Part shown: one piece after another, positions 33,679 through 42,631 of the stretch | How the letters are laid out: every line of letters starts with the position of its first letter | Numbering within the stretch: the stretch's first letter is position 1 | NCBI GenBank assembly: GCA_050952935.1 | Contig: JBMNLS010000002.1 | Span: 62,001-126,000 of the forward strand | Length of the DNA stretch: 64,000 nucleotides | Origin: UBA6115 sp050952935 | GTDB taxonomy: Bacteria > Bacillota > Clostridia > Christensenellales > Aristaeellaceae | Direction of reading: 5' to 3' | Position numbers and translations under genes: made by a program | Notes under the pieces: model-generated | What the model saw: only the letters and a program-made list of their open reading frames with translations | Told to the model about the DNA's origin: nothing | Database searches by the model: none

Positions 33679-34800
33679 ATGGTATGGGAAGCGCTGAGGG
33701 CGTATCAGGAAGCGTTGCTGGATAGCTGTGCGATGGGCACCGACCTGGCGGTTTATCAGGGGGAAACGCCGCTGTATCGACACATGAATGGCTTTGCCAA
33801 CCGGGAGGCGGGCGTCAAGGTGACGGCTGACACGATATTCCGGGTGTTCTCCATGACCAAGCCCATCACCTGCGCTGTAGCGCTGATGCTGCATGATCAG
33901 GGACGCTTTTTGATGACGGAGCCCGTGGGCAAGTATCTGCCGGCTTTTGAACAGATGTGGGTGAAAGACGGGGATGACGTCAGGGAAGCGGAGAAACCTA
34001 TTCGCATTCTGGACTTGTTCACCATGACCTCGGGCCTGAGTTACGAGCTGGACCGGGACAGCCTGAGGGCTGCCCAGAAGGCCCATGGCTTTGATCTCAC
34101 CATGGCCCAGGCGGCAGAGGCCATTGCCTGGGATCCCCTGGAGTTTGAGCCGGGGACGAGGTTTTGCTATGGTTTGTCCCACGATGTGCTGGGGGTGCTG
34201 ATTGAGCGACTTTGCGGCGCGAGCCTGGGGGAGTGCTTGGAGGAGATGCTGTTTCGCCCTCTGAGGATGTCCCGCAGTTTTTTCACGGTGCCGGATGCTT
34301 TGCGGTCTTCTTGCGCCCAATGCTATGCTTCCCGGCCGCCCTTTGGACGGGAGGAGGAGATGGAGCGGCTTTTCAGCGCCTTTCCCAGGATGGAGAGCGG
34401 GGGTGGCGGGCTTTGGATGACGATGGATGATTATCTGCGTTTTCAGCGGATGCTGCTGCGGGAAGGATCGGATGAAAAAGGCCGACCCATCCTCAGCCGG
34501 GCGGCCGTCAGGCTGATGCGCACCAATCACCTGGCCTCTGAGGCATTGACAACCTATATGCAGGAGCGCCCGGGTTATGGCTATGGCCTGGGGGTGCGGG
34601 TGCTGATGGCGCCGGAGGCTATCGGCGCTTTGAGCCTGCCCGGGGAATATGGATGGGCGGGCACCCAGGGCACCTGGATGATGATTGACCCTGAACGAAA
34701 TGTGGCGGCGGCATTTATGATGCAGGGTGAGCCCGGGCCCAACCATCAGGTGCACCCCCGCCTGCGCAACCTGGTGTCGGCCGCGGTTTCGTGTTTGTAG
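33679..34800 (+). CDS. Serine hydrolase, beta-lactamase class C / esterase family
   Basis: 373 residues. The nucleophile motif is SMTK in FRVFSMTKPITCAVALML (Ser about residue 59), and the second motif YGLSHDVLG replaces the usual Y-x-N. A late GYGYGLGVRVLM and SLPGEYGWAGTQGTWMMIDP, the HxG-like region with GWAG, close the active site as in EstB/DD-peptidase relatives. No signal peptide, so it is probably an intracellular esterase or lactonase and not a resistance enzyme. ATG 33679 follows GGGGTGATT. Confidence 0.85.
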   Translation: MVWEALRAYQEALLDSCAMGTDLAVYQGETPLYRHMNGFANREAGVKVTADTIFRVFSMTKPITCAVALMLHDQGRFLMTEPVGKYLPAFEQMWVKDGDDVREAEKPIRILDLFTMTSGLSYELDRDSLRAAQKAHGFDLTMAQAAEAIAWDPLEFEPGTRFCYGLSHDVLGVLIERLCGASLGECLEEMLFRPLRMSRSFFTVPDALRSSCAQCYASRPPFGREEEMERLFSAFPRMESGGGGLWMTMDDYLRFQRMLLREGSDEKGRPILSRAAVRLMRTNHLASEALTTYMQERPGYGYGLGVRVLMAPEAIGALSLPGEYGWAGTQGTWMMIDPERNVAAAFMMQGEPGPNHQVHPRLRNLVSAAVSCL

Positions 34801-34809
34801 ACTATTTTT

Positions 34810-35550
34810 TTGATGAATGGGGGAATTGTGTTGGATTTCTTCATAAAAGTTAATCCCATTACCTGGCATGAGGCGCTGGTGCGCCTGGTTGCCGCCGCGG
34901 TGATAGGCGCTGTGGTGGGCATTGACCGGGAGTATAAAAACCGTCCGGCGGGCACGCGCACCCACAGCCTGGTATGCCTGGGGGCCGCGGTGGTGGCGGT
35001 TTTGGAAGGGCTGCTGACGGCGGAGATGTTTCAGAGCAGCGTCAGCGGTGAGGTGACCCTGTCCTTAGGGCGCATGGCGGCCCAGGTGATCAGCGGCATC
35101 GGTTTTCTGGGGGCAGGCACCATTTTTGTAGCGCAGAAAAAAGTGTCCGGATTGACCACGGCGGCAGGCCTTTGGAACGTGGCTTGCCTGGGTTTGATGA
35201 TAGGCTTTGGCTATTACTGGCTGGCGCTGGTTGTCGCGGGCATTGTGCTGGCGGTGCTGGTGGTGTTGCAGAAGGTGATCCGCGTGAACACCGTCAAGCG
35301 CGTGGAGGTGCGCTTTACCAACCGTTCCTCGGCACTCCCCTTTATCAACGCCTATATGCACCAGAAGCACATCAATGTGCTGGACGTTGACTTTCACATC
35401 GAGCATGTTGACGATGTGATGGAGCCTGACCGCAATGTGTACACCAACCTCTACACCCTGCATCTGCCGCCGGGGCTCAGCTACGCGGACATGGTGATGC
35501 AGCTCACCCAGCATAAGGATATCCAAGTGGTCAGAACAAGGAATGTGTGA
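34810..35550 (+). CDS. MgtC/SapB-family membrane protein
   Basis: About 246 residues. Four membrane segments in the first 145 residues with the family signature AAAVIGAVVGIDREYKNRPA then GTRTHSLVCLGAAVVAV and VISGIGFLGAGTIF, KVSGLTTAAGLW. The C-terminal 90 residues are a small soluble ACT-like domain (EVRFTNRSSALPFINAYMHQ). MgtC proteins are tied to magnesium limitation or acid survival in pathogens; in Clostridia the role is unclear. TTG 34831 is an alternative start with GGGGG upstream. Confidence 0.88.
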   Translation: MMNGGIVLDFFIKVNPITWHEALVRLVAAAVIGAVVGIDREYKNRPAGTRTHSLVCLGAAVVAVLEGLLTAEMFQSSVSGEVTLSLGRMAAQVISGIGFLGAGTIFVAQKKVSGLTTAAGLWNVACLGLMIGFGYYWLALVVAGIVLAVLVVLQKVIRVNTVKRVEVRFTNRSSALPFINAYMHQKHINVLDVDFHIEHVDDVMEPDRNVYTNLYTLHLPPGLSYADMVMQLTQHKDIQVVRTRNV

Positions 35551-35556
35551 TGGACA

Positions 35557-37251
35557 TTAGTCCAGCCCCTCCGGCCAGCCGGCCATGCGCTGGCTGGTTT
35601 TGTCCTTCATATACAGGGTGTTGCCGCCGATAAACTCCCGCAGGATGGACAGGGGGGGAATTTCGTTGAACACCTCGGGGGAAACGGGTAGGAAATAGTT
35701 GAGGATCTTCAATATCCGATTGCATTTGGTGTAATGAACGTTGTCTTTGGGGGCCTGGCGCAAAATGTCATAGGAGATGGTCTTTAAAATCGGCAGTTCA
35801 TAATGCAGGGCGGAGTTAAACAGGATATCTGCCTGCTCCTGATAGGGGAAGACCCACTTTTCCTCCCCCCGCCTGACGCTGTCCCACATGCGGAGGGTTT
35901 GTTCGGGCGGCGTGTGACGGAACTGATAGTCCCTGACGATGCGGCGCAGAAGCCGGGCGTCGGTGGTGCGGATGCGGTTGTGATAGTCTAGGTTGAGGCT
36001 GGTGAGCTGGCTGATATAGATTTTGCAGATCACCTTCTGGTCAAAGCCGCTGTGAAGGGCGGGGTTGAGCGCGTGAATGCCTTCAATAATCAGGGGCTGG
36101 TTGGCGGTGATCTTCATCATGACGCGCTGGGGCTTGCGCTTATGTTTGCCAAAGTCAAAGCGCGGCATGGCGGCCTCCTGGCCGGAGAGCAGCTGGGCGA
36201 TTAGCTCCCTGAACAGCGGCACATCCAGCGCGTCAAGGGCTTCCAGGTTGGGCATCCCATCGGCTTCCAGGGGCAGCTCATCCCGGTTTCTGTAAAAGTC
36301 ATCCAGGGAGATCAGCCGGGGCTCCAGCCCTCCCACCCTGAGCTGGATGGACAGGCGGTTGGCAAAGGTGGTTTTGCCGCTGGAGGAAGGCCCCGCAATG
36401 AAGATCACCCGGGCGCCCCGGTTGATGATGTCCTGGGAGATGTCGGAGAGGGACTGGTTGTGCAGGGCTTCATTGACCCGGATAAAATCCCGCAGTTTGT
36501 CCTGAGCGATCAGGTCGTTAAGGCCTGAGGCGGTGGAGCATTCAAGCACCCTGCACCAGTAGTTGGACTGGGCAAACACCGCCATCTGCTTGGGCATGCT
36601 CACAAAGGGCGCCGGGCGGGAGGGATCGGCCCGGTCAGGCAGCAGCAGCACCAGGCCTGGCGCGTGGTGATGCAGCGCAAAAACCGGGGTGAAGCCGGTT
36701 GAGGGCAGCATGGCCCCGTAAAAATACTCCGACATGCCCCCGCAGGAATATATGTTGAAATAATCAAAGGGCCGGTAGGATAGCAGGTTGGCCTTGTCCA
36801 GGTCTCCCTGCCTGGTGAAGTGCTCAATCGCCGCCTCTTTGCTCCACCGTTCCAGGGTGAAGGGCAGGTTTTGAGCCACAATGTCCCGCATATCCCCCTC
36901 CAGGGCGCTCACATCGGCGGAGGTGAGGCGATAGCCCTCCAGCTTCATATACACCCCCTGGCCAATGGAGTGCTCGTTGCGCAGGGTGTAGCCGGGGAAC
37001 CGGCGCTCCACCGCCATCAGCAGCACGAAACGCAGGGAGCGCTCATAGATACGGCGGCCTTCCTCGTTGAGGTAGGTGATGCAGGTCATTTCCCCCGGTG
37101 TTGTGACGGGGGTGTTCAGCTCCAGCACCTCCCCTTCCTTGAAACAGGCCAGCACCTGGTCTGTTTTTTCGGGCATCAGGGCCTTGACCACCTGGCTTAA
37201 GGTAACCGGCGGGTTAAACTCACCCGGGATGCCGTCTAAAATCAGTTTCAC
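35557..37251 (-). CDS. Nucleoside (uridine-type) kinase with TGS and ThrRS-like N-terminal domains
   Basis: About 564 residues. A TGS domain (about 1-60) and a second-additional-domain of threonyl-tRNA synthetase type (NIYSCGGMSEYFYGAML) precede a P-loop kinase: Walker A IFIAGPSSSGKTTFANRL, LISLDDFYRNRDELP, and ADGMPNLEALDALDVPLF, as in uridine kinase/phosphoribulokinase. Clostridia commonly encode this fusion. Start taken at GTG 37251 because AAAGGAGG lies seven bases upstream and it forms a GTGA overlap with the exonuclease stop; the longer reading would overlap that gene by 49 bases. Confidence 0.88.
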   Translation of the reverse strand: MKLILDGIPGEFNPPVTLSQVVKALMPEKTDQVLACFKEGEVLELNTPVTTPGEMTCITYLNEEGRRIYERSLRFVLLMAVERRFPGYTLRNEHSIGQGVYMKLEGYRLTSADVSALEGDMRDIVAQNLPFTLERWSKEAAIEHFTRQGDLDKANLLSYRPFDYFNIYSCGGMSEYFYGAMLPSTGFTPVFALHHHAPGLVLLLPDRADPSRPAPFVSMPKQMAVFAQSNYWCRVLECSTASGLNDLIAQDKLRDFIRVNEALHNQSLSDISQDIINRGARVIFIAGPSSSGKTTFANRLSIQLRVGGLEPRLISLDDFYRNRDELPLEADGMPNLEALDALDVPLFRELIAQLLSGQEAAMPRFDFGKHKRKPQRVMMKITANQPLIIEGIHALNPALHSGFDQKVICKIYISQLTSLNLDYHNRIRTTDARLLRRIVRDYQFRHTPPEQTLRMWDSVRRGEEKWVFPYQEQADILFNSALHYELPILKTISYDILRQAPKDNVHYTKCNRILKILNYFLPVSPEVFNEIPPLSILREFIGGNTLYMKDKTSQRMAGWPEGLD

Positions 37252-38195
37252 GCGGACACCTCCTTTTGCTTTGCGGCGGCTACTTTCCTGGCCCATTGCA
37301 GGTGCTTGGTTTTAATATAGGCCGGGCTTTGCTCATCCGATAGCTGGGCTCTGCGGCACACCCGCAGGGTTCCCTCCTGGGTTTCTTCCAGGATCAGGTC
37401 AACAAACACCAGGCCATGGTCGGGACAGTCGGCCAGGGCGCGGAAGCGGTCAGGCCCCATTTTCACATAGCCCTCGGGAATGTTGGCACGTTTGCCGCAC
37501 ACAGGGCAGTTGGGCTGCCGGGCCGGGCGGCTGAGAAGCGCCTGAGACAGGGAGGAGAAGCGCAGCGTGTCGGTTTTTTCGTGTGTCCGGTTCCTGACCC
37601 GGTTCAGGGCGCGCACGCTTTGGGGGTGGTTGAGGATGGCGGCGGGATCGGGGAAGCGCTGGAACACCAGCGCGGTATAATAAGCGTCGTCCACCGCAGA
37701 GTGAAAGGGATGCTCAGGGCTGACCTGAACCCCCAGTTTTTTCATGGCGTTTTTAAGCCCCGCCCGGTTCTTGGTCTCGCCTGTTATCTCGCCAAAGAGG
37801 CGCTGCAGGTCATACACCGGAGGGAGGGGGTGCCCTTTCACAAAAAAGGCGATGTTCTGGTGAAGAACGGAGATGTCGTCATTGCCCCAGGTGGTCAGCA
37901 CAAAATCATCCCCACACCAGGCCACAAAGCGGGCAAAGGCCTCGGCAAAGTCGGGTGCGTCCACCAGGTCGTCCTGGCGGATGCCTGTGATGCGGGAAAT
38001 GCGGGGATGCAGGGTGCGGTAGTTGGCGGGGGCGATGAATTGGTTAAAGGAGCCGATCATCCGCATGCCTTCATCCAGCTTCACCGCGCCAATTTGGATC
38101 ACTTCAAACATCAGCTGGCTGCCCAAGCGGCGATAGGCGGCGCTGCGCCGGGAGAGGGGCTGGTTCCATTCCAAATCCATGACGATATATTGCAT
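37248..38195 (-). CDS. DEDDh 3'-5' exonuclease with C-terminal zinc ribbon
   Basis: 315 residues. Exo I motif VMDLEWNQP (Asp7, Glu9), Exo II around LTTWGNDDISVL, Exo III HSAVDDAYYTALVF (His and Asp), as in KapD/ERI-1-like exonucleases. Near residue 230 a CPVCG...CPDHG pair of cysteine/histidine motifs looks like a zinc ribbon and could bind nucleic acid. RNase T-like RNA trimming is a fair guess. It overlaps the kinase gene by GTGA. Confidence 0.85.
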   Translation of the reverse strand: MQYIVMDLEWNQPLSRRSAAYRRLGSQLMFEVIQIGAVKLDEGMRMIGSFNQFIAPANYRTLHPRISRITGIRQDDLVDAPDFAEAFARFVAWCGDDFVLTTWGNDDISVLHQNIAFFVKGHPLPPVYDLQRLFGEITGETKNRAGLKNAMKKLGVQVSPEHPFHSAVDDAYYTALVFQRFPDPAAILNHPQSVRALNRVRNRTHEKTDTLRFSSLSQALLSRPARQPNCPVCGKRANIPEGYVKMGPDRFRALADCPDHGLVFVDLILEETQEGTLRVCRRAQLSDEQSPAYIKTKHLQWARKVAAAKQKEVSA

Positions 38196-38213
38196 AGTGT
38201 CTCCTACGTTTCG

Positions 38214-39464
38214 TTACCGATTCATGATGTGCCGGGCGGCGGATGCGCCTGGCAGAGCGCCGGTTGAAAAGGCGATCTGCAGGTTAAAGCCGCCCGTGAG
38301 GGCGTCCACATCCAGAATCTCCCCGGCAAAGTATAACCCGTCCACCTTCTTTGATGCCATGGTGGAGGGGGACACCTCCTTCACATCCACGCCGCCCCGG
38401 GTGATCACCGCTTCTTCCATGGGGCCGGGCCCGGTGAGGTGAAGGGGCAGCCGCTTTAGCCTGTCGACAAATCGGCCGCGCTCGGCTGTGGTCAGCTGGC
38501 TTAATTGCTTGGCGGCAGGCACCCCGCAGATGTCCGGAAACACCCGGGCGAGGCTGGCCGGCAGGTATTCGGGCAGCAGGGAGCTGAACTGCCTGCGCCC
38601 CTTTTCCGAAATATCCCGCTGGAGGCGGTTTTGCAGGGTGTCCCTGTCAAGGGCGGGTTTCAGATCAATCCATACAGCGATATCAGCCCAGGGGCTACCC
38701 GCCAATACGCTGGAGAGTGTGAGGGCCAGCGGGCCTGAGATGCCCTGGTGGGTGAACAGCAATTCCCTCTGCTCTAAAAACCGGGTTTTGCCGTTTCGGG
38801 CAGCGCCCAGGATTACGTTTTTAAGGCTTAGCCCCTGCACCGCCGCGATCCAGCCGTCGCTGGCGTATAGCCCCACCAGGGCGGGAATCAGCTTGCTTAC
38901 CCCGTGGCCCAACGCTTTGGCCATGCGGTGGCCCTCTCCCCGGGAGCCGGTGAGGGGGTAGCTGACCCCGCCGGTGGCCAGGATGACTGCCCTGGCCGCT
39001 ATCCGGCTGCCATCCTGAAGCTGCACGCCTGTGACTTTGCCCGCCTCTGTCAAAACAGCGCTGACCGGGCAGTGAAGCCGCACATCCTCCACAGTGAAGC
39101 CTTGGGACAGGGCCTTGATCACATCGGATGCCTTCTGGGTGGCGGGGAACACCCGCTGCCCCCGCTCAACCACCGTGTCGCAGCCCAACCCTTTCAGCCA
39201 TGCGCGCAGCCCGTCCGGGGACAAAAAAGAAAGCGCCGCGTGCAAAAACCGGGGATTGCGCGGCACATTGGCAAGAAAATCCTCGCGACTTATCTGGTTG
39301 GTCAGGTTGCAGCGGCCTTTTCCGGTGATATAGAGCTTTTTGCCCAGCTTTTCGTTTTGCTCCAGCAGCAGCGCCTGGGCTCCCGTCCGCCTGGCGAAAA
39401 GCGCCGCCGTCATGCCGGCGGGGCCGCCGCCAATGACGATGATCTCGGGCGTGTGCAGGCTCAT
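38214..39464 (-). CDS. NAD(P)/FAD-dependent oxidoreductase, BaiN/HI0933 family
   Basis: 416-residue flavoprotein. N-terminal FAD site IIVIGGGPAGMTAALFARR, then the family-specific EKLGKKLYITGKGRCNLTN, an internal GGVSYPLTGSRGEGHRMAKA, and C-terminal TRGGVDVKEVSPSTMASKK then GLYFAGEILDVDALTGGFNL, all hallmarks of HI0933/BaiN. BaiN has been linked to reduction of bile-acid intermediates but the family is broad, so the substrate is left open. ATGA overlap with surE. Confidence 0.92.
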   Translation of the reverse strand: MSLHTPEIIVIGGGPAGMTAALFARRTGAQALLLEQNEKLGKKLYITGKGRCNLTNQISREDFLANVPRNPRFLHAALSFLSPDGLRAWLKGLGCDTVVERGQRVFPATQKASDVIKALSQGFTVEDVRLHCPVSAVLTEAGKVTGVQLQDGSRIAARAVILATGGVSYPLTGSRGEGHRMAKALGHGVSKLIPALVGLYASDGWIAAVQGLSLKNVILGAARNGKTRFLEQRELLFTHQGISGPLALTLSSVLAGSPWADIAVWIDLKPALDRDTLQNRLQRDISEKGRRQFSSLLPEYLPASLARVFPDICGVPAAKQLSQLTTAERGRFVDRLKRLPLHLTGPGPMEEAVITRGGVDVKEVSPSTMASKKVDGLYFAGEILDVDALTGGFNLQIAFSTGALPGASAARHIMNR

Positions 39465-40204
39465 GGCAGGGGGCGGTACAGCTCGTTGTGGTTTTTAAAA
39501 CCGCCCACAAAGGACACTGTGATGTGCCCGTCTTGAAGCAGGTCCAGATCGCTGCCTTTTTCGGGCGTTTCATACCGGACGCCGTCTTCCAGCCAGAAGT
39601 ATTTTATTCCCCGGGGGTTGATCCGTTCCTCATAATCATCTAGGAAGAAAGCCTCGCTGATGGGAGCCATCTTGGCCGCCTTGACCTGTTCCGGGGGCAG
39701 GGCGGGGGCGTTAAGGTTGCAGAAGGTGAGGCGGGGCATGGGCCGCTTCAGGATATAGCCCATGATCATCAGCGCCTGCTCTGCCAAATGTGCCCGCATG
39801 GTTTCATCCGCCCCATAGGCGATGGAAATGGCCATGCTGGGGATGTTGAGCATCGCCGCTTCCCGGGCGGCGGCCGCGGTGCCGGAATAGAACAGGGCGG
39901 TGCCCACATTTTCCCCGTCGTTGATGCCGGAGAGGCAAAAATCAATCGGTTTATCGCTCAGCCGCCTGCCGATGCGCACACAGTCAACCGGGGTGCCCTC
40001 CACCGAAAAGACGGGAAAGGCGGCGTCCAGATGATGCTCCCTCACCATCAGGCTTTGGGTGAGGGTGAGCCTGTGCCCGGCGGCGCTTTGCTGGGTGGCG
40101 GGGGCGGACACCAGCACATCATGCCCGGCTTTGGCGCAGGCTCTGGCCAGGGTCAAAATACCCGGCGCGTCAAAGCCATCATCGTTGGTTATCAGCAGTC
40201 GCAT
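39461..40204 (-). CDS. surE: 5'/3'-nucleotidase SurE
   Basis: About 247 residues. Opens with MRLLITNDDGFDAPGI, the metal-binding N-terminal signature (Asp-Asp), with SAPATQQSAAGHRLTLTQS (Ser/Asn region) and DFCLSGINDGENVGTALFYSG, the family's SGIN-x-G-N block. Hydrolyses nucleoside monophosphates and short polyphosphate. I prefer ATG 40204 over the upstream ATG 40219 because the protein family begins with MRLL and AGGACG lies just before it. Confidence 0.93.
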   Translation of the reverse strand: MRLLITNDDGFDAPGILTLARACAKAGHDVLVSAPATQQSAAGHRLTLTQSLMVREHHLDAAFPVFSVEGTPVDCVRIGRRLSDKPIDFCLSGINDGENVGTALFYSGTAAAAREAAMLNIPSMAISIAYGADETMRAHLAEQALMIMGYILKRPMPRLTFCNLNAPALPPEQVKAAKMAPISEAFFLDDYEERINPRGIKYFWLEDGVRYETPEKGSDLDLLQDGHITVSFVGGFKNHNELYRPLP

Positions 40205-40346
40205 AGATCGTCCTTTCATCCTAAAGAAGCATCCTTGAAGCGGGCGCTTCTAAGCGCCATCCTATCATATAAACCCTTCATCAGCAAGATAATCGGCTTG
40301 TTTGTTGTGCCCCTCTGGCTTATACTGGGGCGGAGGTGATGTGCAC

Positions 40347-41096
40347 ATGCAGGAGCAAGCAATCAAGGCCCATGCCCCCAACGAGGATCATGGGCTGATG
40401 CAGGTGGTTGCCATTGTGACCATGGTCATCGACCATGTGGGGGTCGTCTTTTTTCCCGGCGTTCAGCTGTTCAGAATCATTGGGCGGATCGCGTTCCCGC
40501 TGTTTTGCTGGGGCATTGCCATGGGGGCGGAGAAAACCCGCAGTTTTTACCGCTATGCCCTCAGGCTGCTGCTCTTGGGCCTCATCGCCCAGCCCTTTTA
40601 CATGAAGGCCCTGAACCACACCTGGCAGGAACTGAATGTGCTGGCCACGCTGCTTCTGGGCCTGCTTGCTATCAGGGGGATTCAGGTGAGGCGTTATGCC
40701 AGCGCGGTGTGGGGGCCCCTGCTGTGTCTGATCATCGCGGCCGCCTACCGGATGGATTATGGCTGGCAGGGCGTTTTGCTGATCATCCTGATGTACCTGG
40801 CGCGGCACACGGCAGGGGGGCTTGCGGCGCTGATGATCAGCTTCTGCCTGCTCTGGGGAGCGCGTTCCTCCCCGGTGTTTTATGATTTTACGCTGGAAAC
40901 AGGCTGCATGCCCCTGGATCAAGGGGTGGCCACTTTGGTGTCCCTGATCAGCCTCCAATTTTTGGCGATTCTGGCGCTGCCGCTGATGGTAATCAGAACC
41001 GACAGCGGCATCCGCCTCCCCAAGTGGCTGAGCTACGCCGCCTACCCCGGACATCTGCTCATTTTATGGCTGATCAAACTGTTGATTAAAGGATGA
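40347..41096 (+). CDS. TraX-family membrane protein
   Basis: About 249 residues, eight or so membrane segments. Family motifs: MVIDHVGVVFFP, FRIIGRIAFPLFCWGIAMG, RYALRLLLLGLIAQPFYM, and a late LPKWLSYAAYPGHLLILWLI. TraX proteins acetylate F-pilin in E. coli and resemble acyltransferase-3 enzymes; most chromosomal copies probably acylate surface polymers. The start may also be GTG 40341; GGAGG at 40332-40336 fits either. It overlaps the following gene by ATGA. Confidence 0.8.
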   Translation: MQEQAIKAHAPNEDHGLMQVVAIVTMVIDHVGVVFFPGVQLFRIIGRIAFPLFCWGIAMGAEKTRSFYRYALRLLLLGLIAQPFYMKALNHTWQELNVLATLLLGLLAIRGIQVRRYASAVWGPLLCLIIAAAYRMDYGWQGVLLIILMYLARHTAGGLAALMISFCLLWGARSSPVFYDFTLETGCMPLDQGVATLVSLISLQFLAILALPLMVIRTDSGIRLPKWLSYAAYPGHLLILWLIKLLIKG

Positions 41097-42631
41097 GTGA
41101 TTTGAAGACAAGAAAGCTTTTTTTGAGGCCCTGGAAAGGTCTTTTGCTGGCAGCGCTGCTGCTGGCGCTGGCTTTTTCCGCCCAGGCCCAGGGCATGGTG
41201 ATGATGGGGTTTGAGGATCCGGCGGTCAGCCGGGATTGGAGCCAAAACAGGTTTTTTCAGCACATGGAAGGCTTGACCGGCCTGAGCTTCACCTTCCGCC
41301 AATATGGGGATGAAGGCGAATACCGCCGGGCGCTTACAGCGCTGGGGCAGGATGGGCAGCCGCTGCCCGATGTGCTGTTCAAGGCGGCCCTGTCCCCTGC
41401 GGAAACCATCCGGCTGCTGGAAGCGGGCGTGCTCATTGACCTGGCCCCCTATCTGGAGGCGCACTGCCCGAACTTTTTTGCGCTGATGGAGGCGGATCCC
41501 CTGCTGCGCCAGGCCGTTACCCTGCCGGGCGGGCAGATCGGCGCGCTGCCTTTTGTGGAAACAGCCCCCGCCCAGAACGTGCTGTGGATCAACCGGGAAT
41601 GGCTTGAGACGCTGAAGCTGGAGATGCCAGGGGATGCTGAGGGAATGCAGGCGGTGCTTCAAGCGTTTAAGACGGGGGACCCCAACCGGAACGGCAGGCA
41701 GGATGAGCTGCCCCTGTCTTTCATGGGGCCTTATGACTTGAAATACCTGGCCCATGCCTTTGGCCTGTCGGCCAATGATTTTAATCTCTTTGTCAAGGAT
41801 GGCGCGGTTCGATTTATGCCGCTGGAAGAGGCGTTTGCGCCTTTCCTGGCCTGGTGCCGGGAGCTGTATCAGGAAGGGCTGCTGGACAAGGACGGCTTTA
41901 CGACCCTGGACGCCTTCAGGCGGGTGACGGATACGAAGGGCGTCAACCGCTTCGGCGCGTTCTTTGCCCCTTTCCCCACCTATCTGGTGCCGATGGAGTG
42001 GGCGCAGGCCTACCTGGCGCTGCCGCCTTTGAGCTATGGGGGCGAGCGGGTATACCGGGCCATCGCCCAGCCCGTTCAAACCGGCACCTTTGCCATCACC
42101 AGCGCCTGTGAGGACATCGTGGCCGCGCTTAATTGGGTGGATCATTTATACAGCCTTGAGGGCGCTGTTCTTTCCGGCGTCGGCCTTGAGGGGGCGGACT
42201 ATGTGGTGGATGGGGATGGCAGCTGGCGCAGCATCCCCGGCATCCATGATCCCGCGTACCAGGCGAATGGCATCATTGCCACCGGCACCAGCATCCCCGG
42301 CATATCCAGCGATGCTTTTCAGCGCCGCTATACGGACCCGCTGGTCCGCGCCCTGTCGGAGCAGGTGGATGTGGTGAGCGCTGTGGCCCGGGTGCCCTTC
42401 CCGCCTTTTTCCCTCACGGCTGAGGAGGAGGCGGACATCGCCCCCCTGCAGGCGGCCATCGCCGAGCATGTGGATGTGTCCATCGCCCGCTTTATTTTGG
42501 GAGAACGGGAGATAACCGAACCGGAGCTGGCCGCTTTCAGGCAGGAATTGGAAGCGCTGGGGCTGGAACGGTTCATGGCATTCTGGCAAACGATTTATGA
42601 CCGAACGGAGGGACAAGGCCTTGAAAAATAG
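41093..42631 (+). CDS. Extracellular solute-binding-protein-like (family 1) protein without its permeases
   Basis: 512 residues. Signal peptide WKGLLLAALLLALAFSAQAQ with cleavage near residue 33, no lipobox. LplA-like features: FTFRQYGDEGEYRRALTAL, LPDVLFKAALSPAETIRLLE, GVLIDLAPYLEAHCPNFF, and NRNGRQDELPLSF (the D/N-rich family loop), NWVDHLYSLEGAVLSGVGLE near the C-terminus. No permease or ATPase gene lies nearby; its neighbours are a TraX-like gene (ATGA overlap) and galactokinase. It may be a ligand-presenting or sensing protein. Confidence 0.75.
   Translation: MSDLKTRKLFLRPWKGLLLAALLLALAFSAQAQGMVMMGFEDPAVSRDWSQNRFFQHMEGLTGLSFTFRQYGDEGEYRRALTALGQDGQPLPDVLFKAALSPAETIRLLEAGVLIDLAPYLEAHCPNFFALMEADPLLRQAVTLPGGQIGALPFVETAPAQNVLWINREWLETLKLEMPGDAEGMQAVLQAFKTGDPNRNGRQDELPLSFMGPYDLKYLAHAFGLSANDFNLFVKDGAVRFMPLEEAFAPFLAWCRELYQEGLLDKDGFTTLDAFRRVTDTKGVNRFGAFFAPFPTYLVPMEWAQAYLALPPLSYGGERVYRAIAQPVQTGTFAITSACEDIVAALNWVDHLYSLEGAVLSGVGLEGADYVVDGDGSWRSIPGIHDPAYQANGIIATGTSIPGISSDAFQRRYTDPLVRALSEQVDVVSAVARVPFPPFSLTAEEEADIAPLQAAIAEHVDVSIARFILGEREITEPELAAFRQELEALGLERFMAFWQTIYDRTEGQGLEK

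Noticed and set aside
33679..34800. Beta-lactamase resistance gene
   Set aside because: No signal peptide, and the second motif is altered; the protein fits the general serine hydrolase/esterase group better.
33619..34965. Long minus-strand open frame (448 residues) opposite the serine hydrolase gene
   Set aside because: It is a mirror of the GC-rich plus-strand genes: rich in His, Pro, Gln and Arg with no family motif, and the plus-strand gene shows catalytic motifs and an SD.
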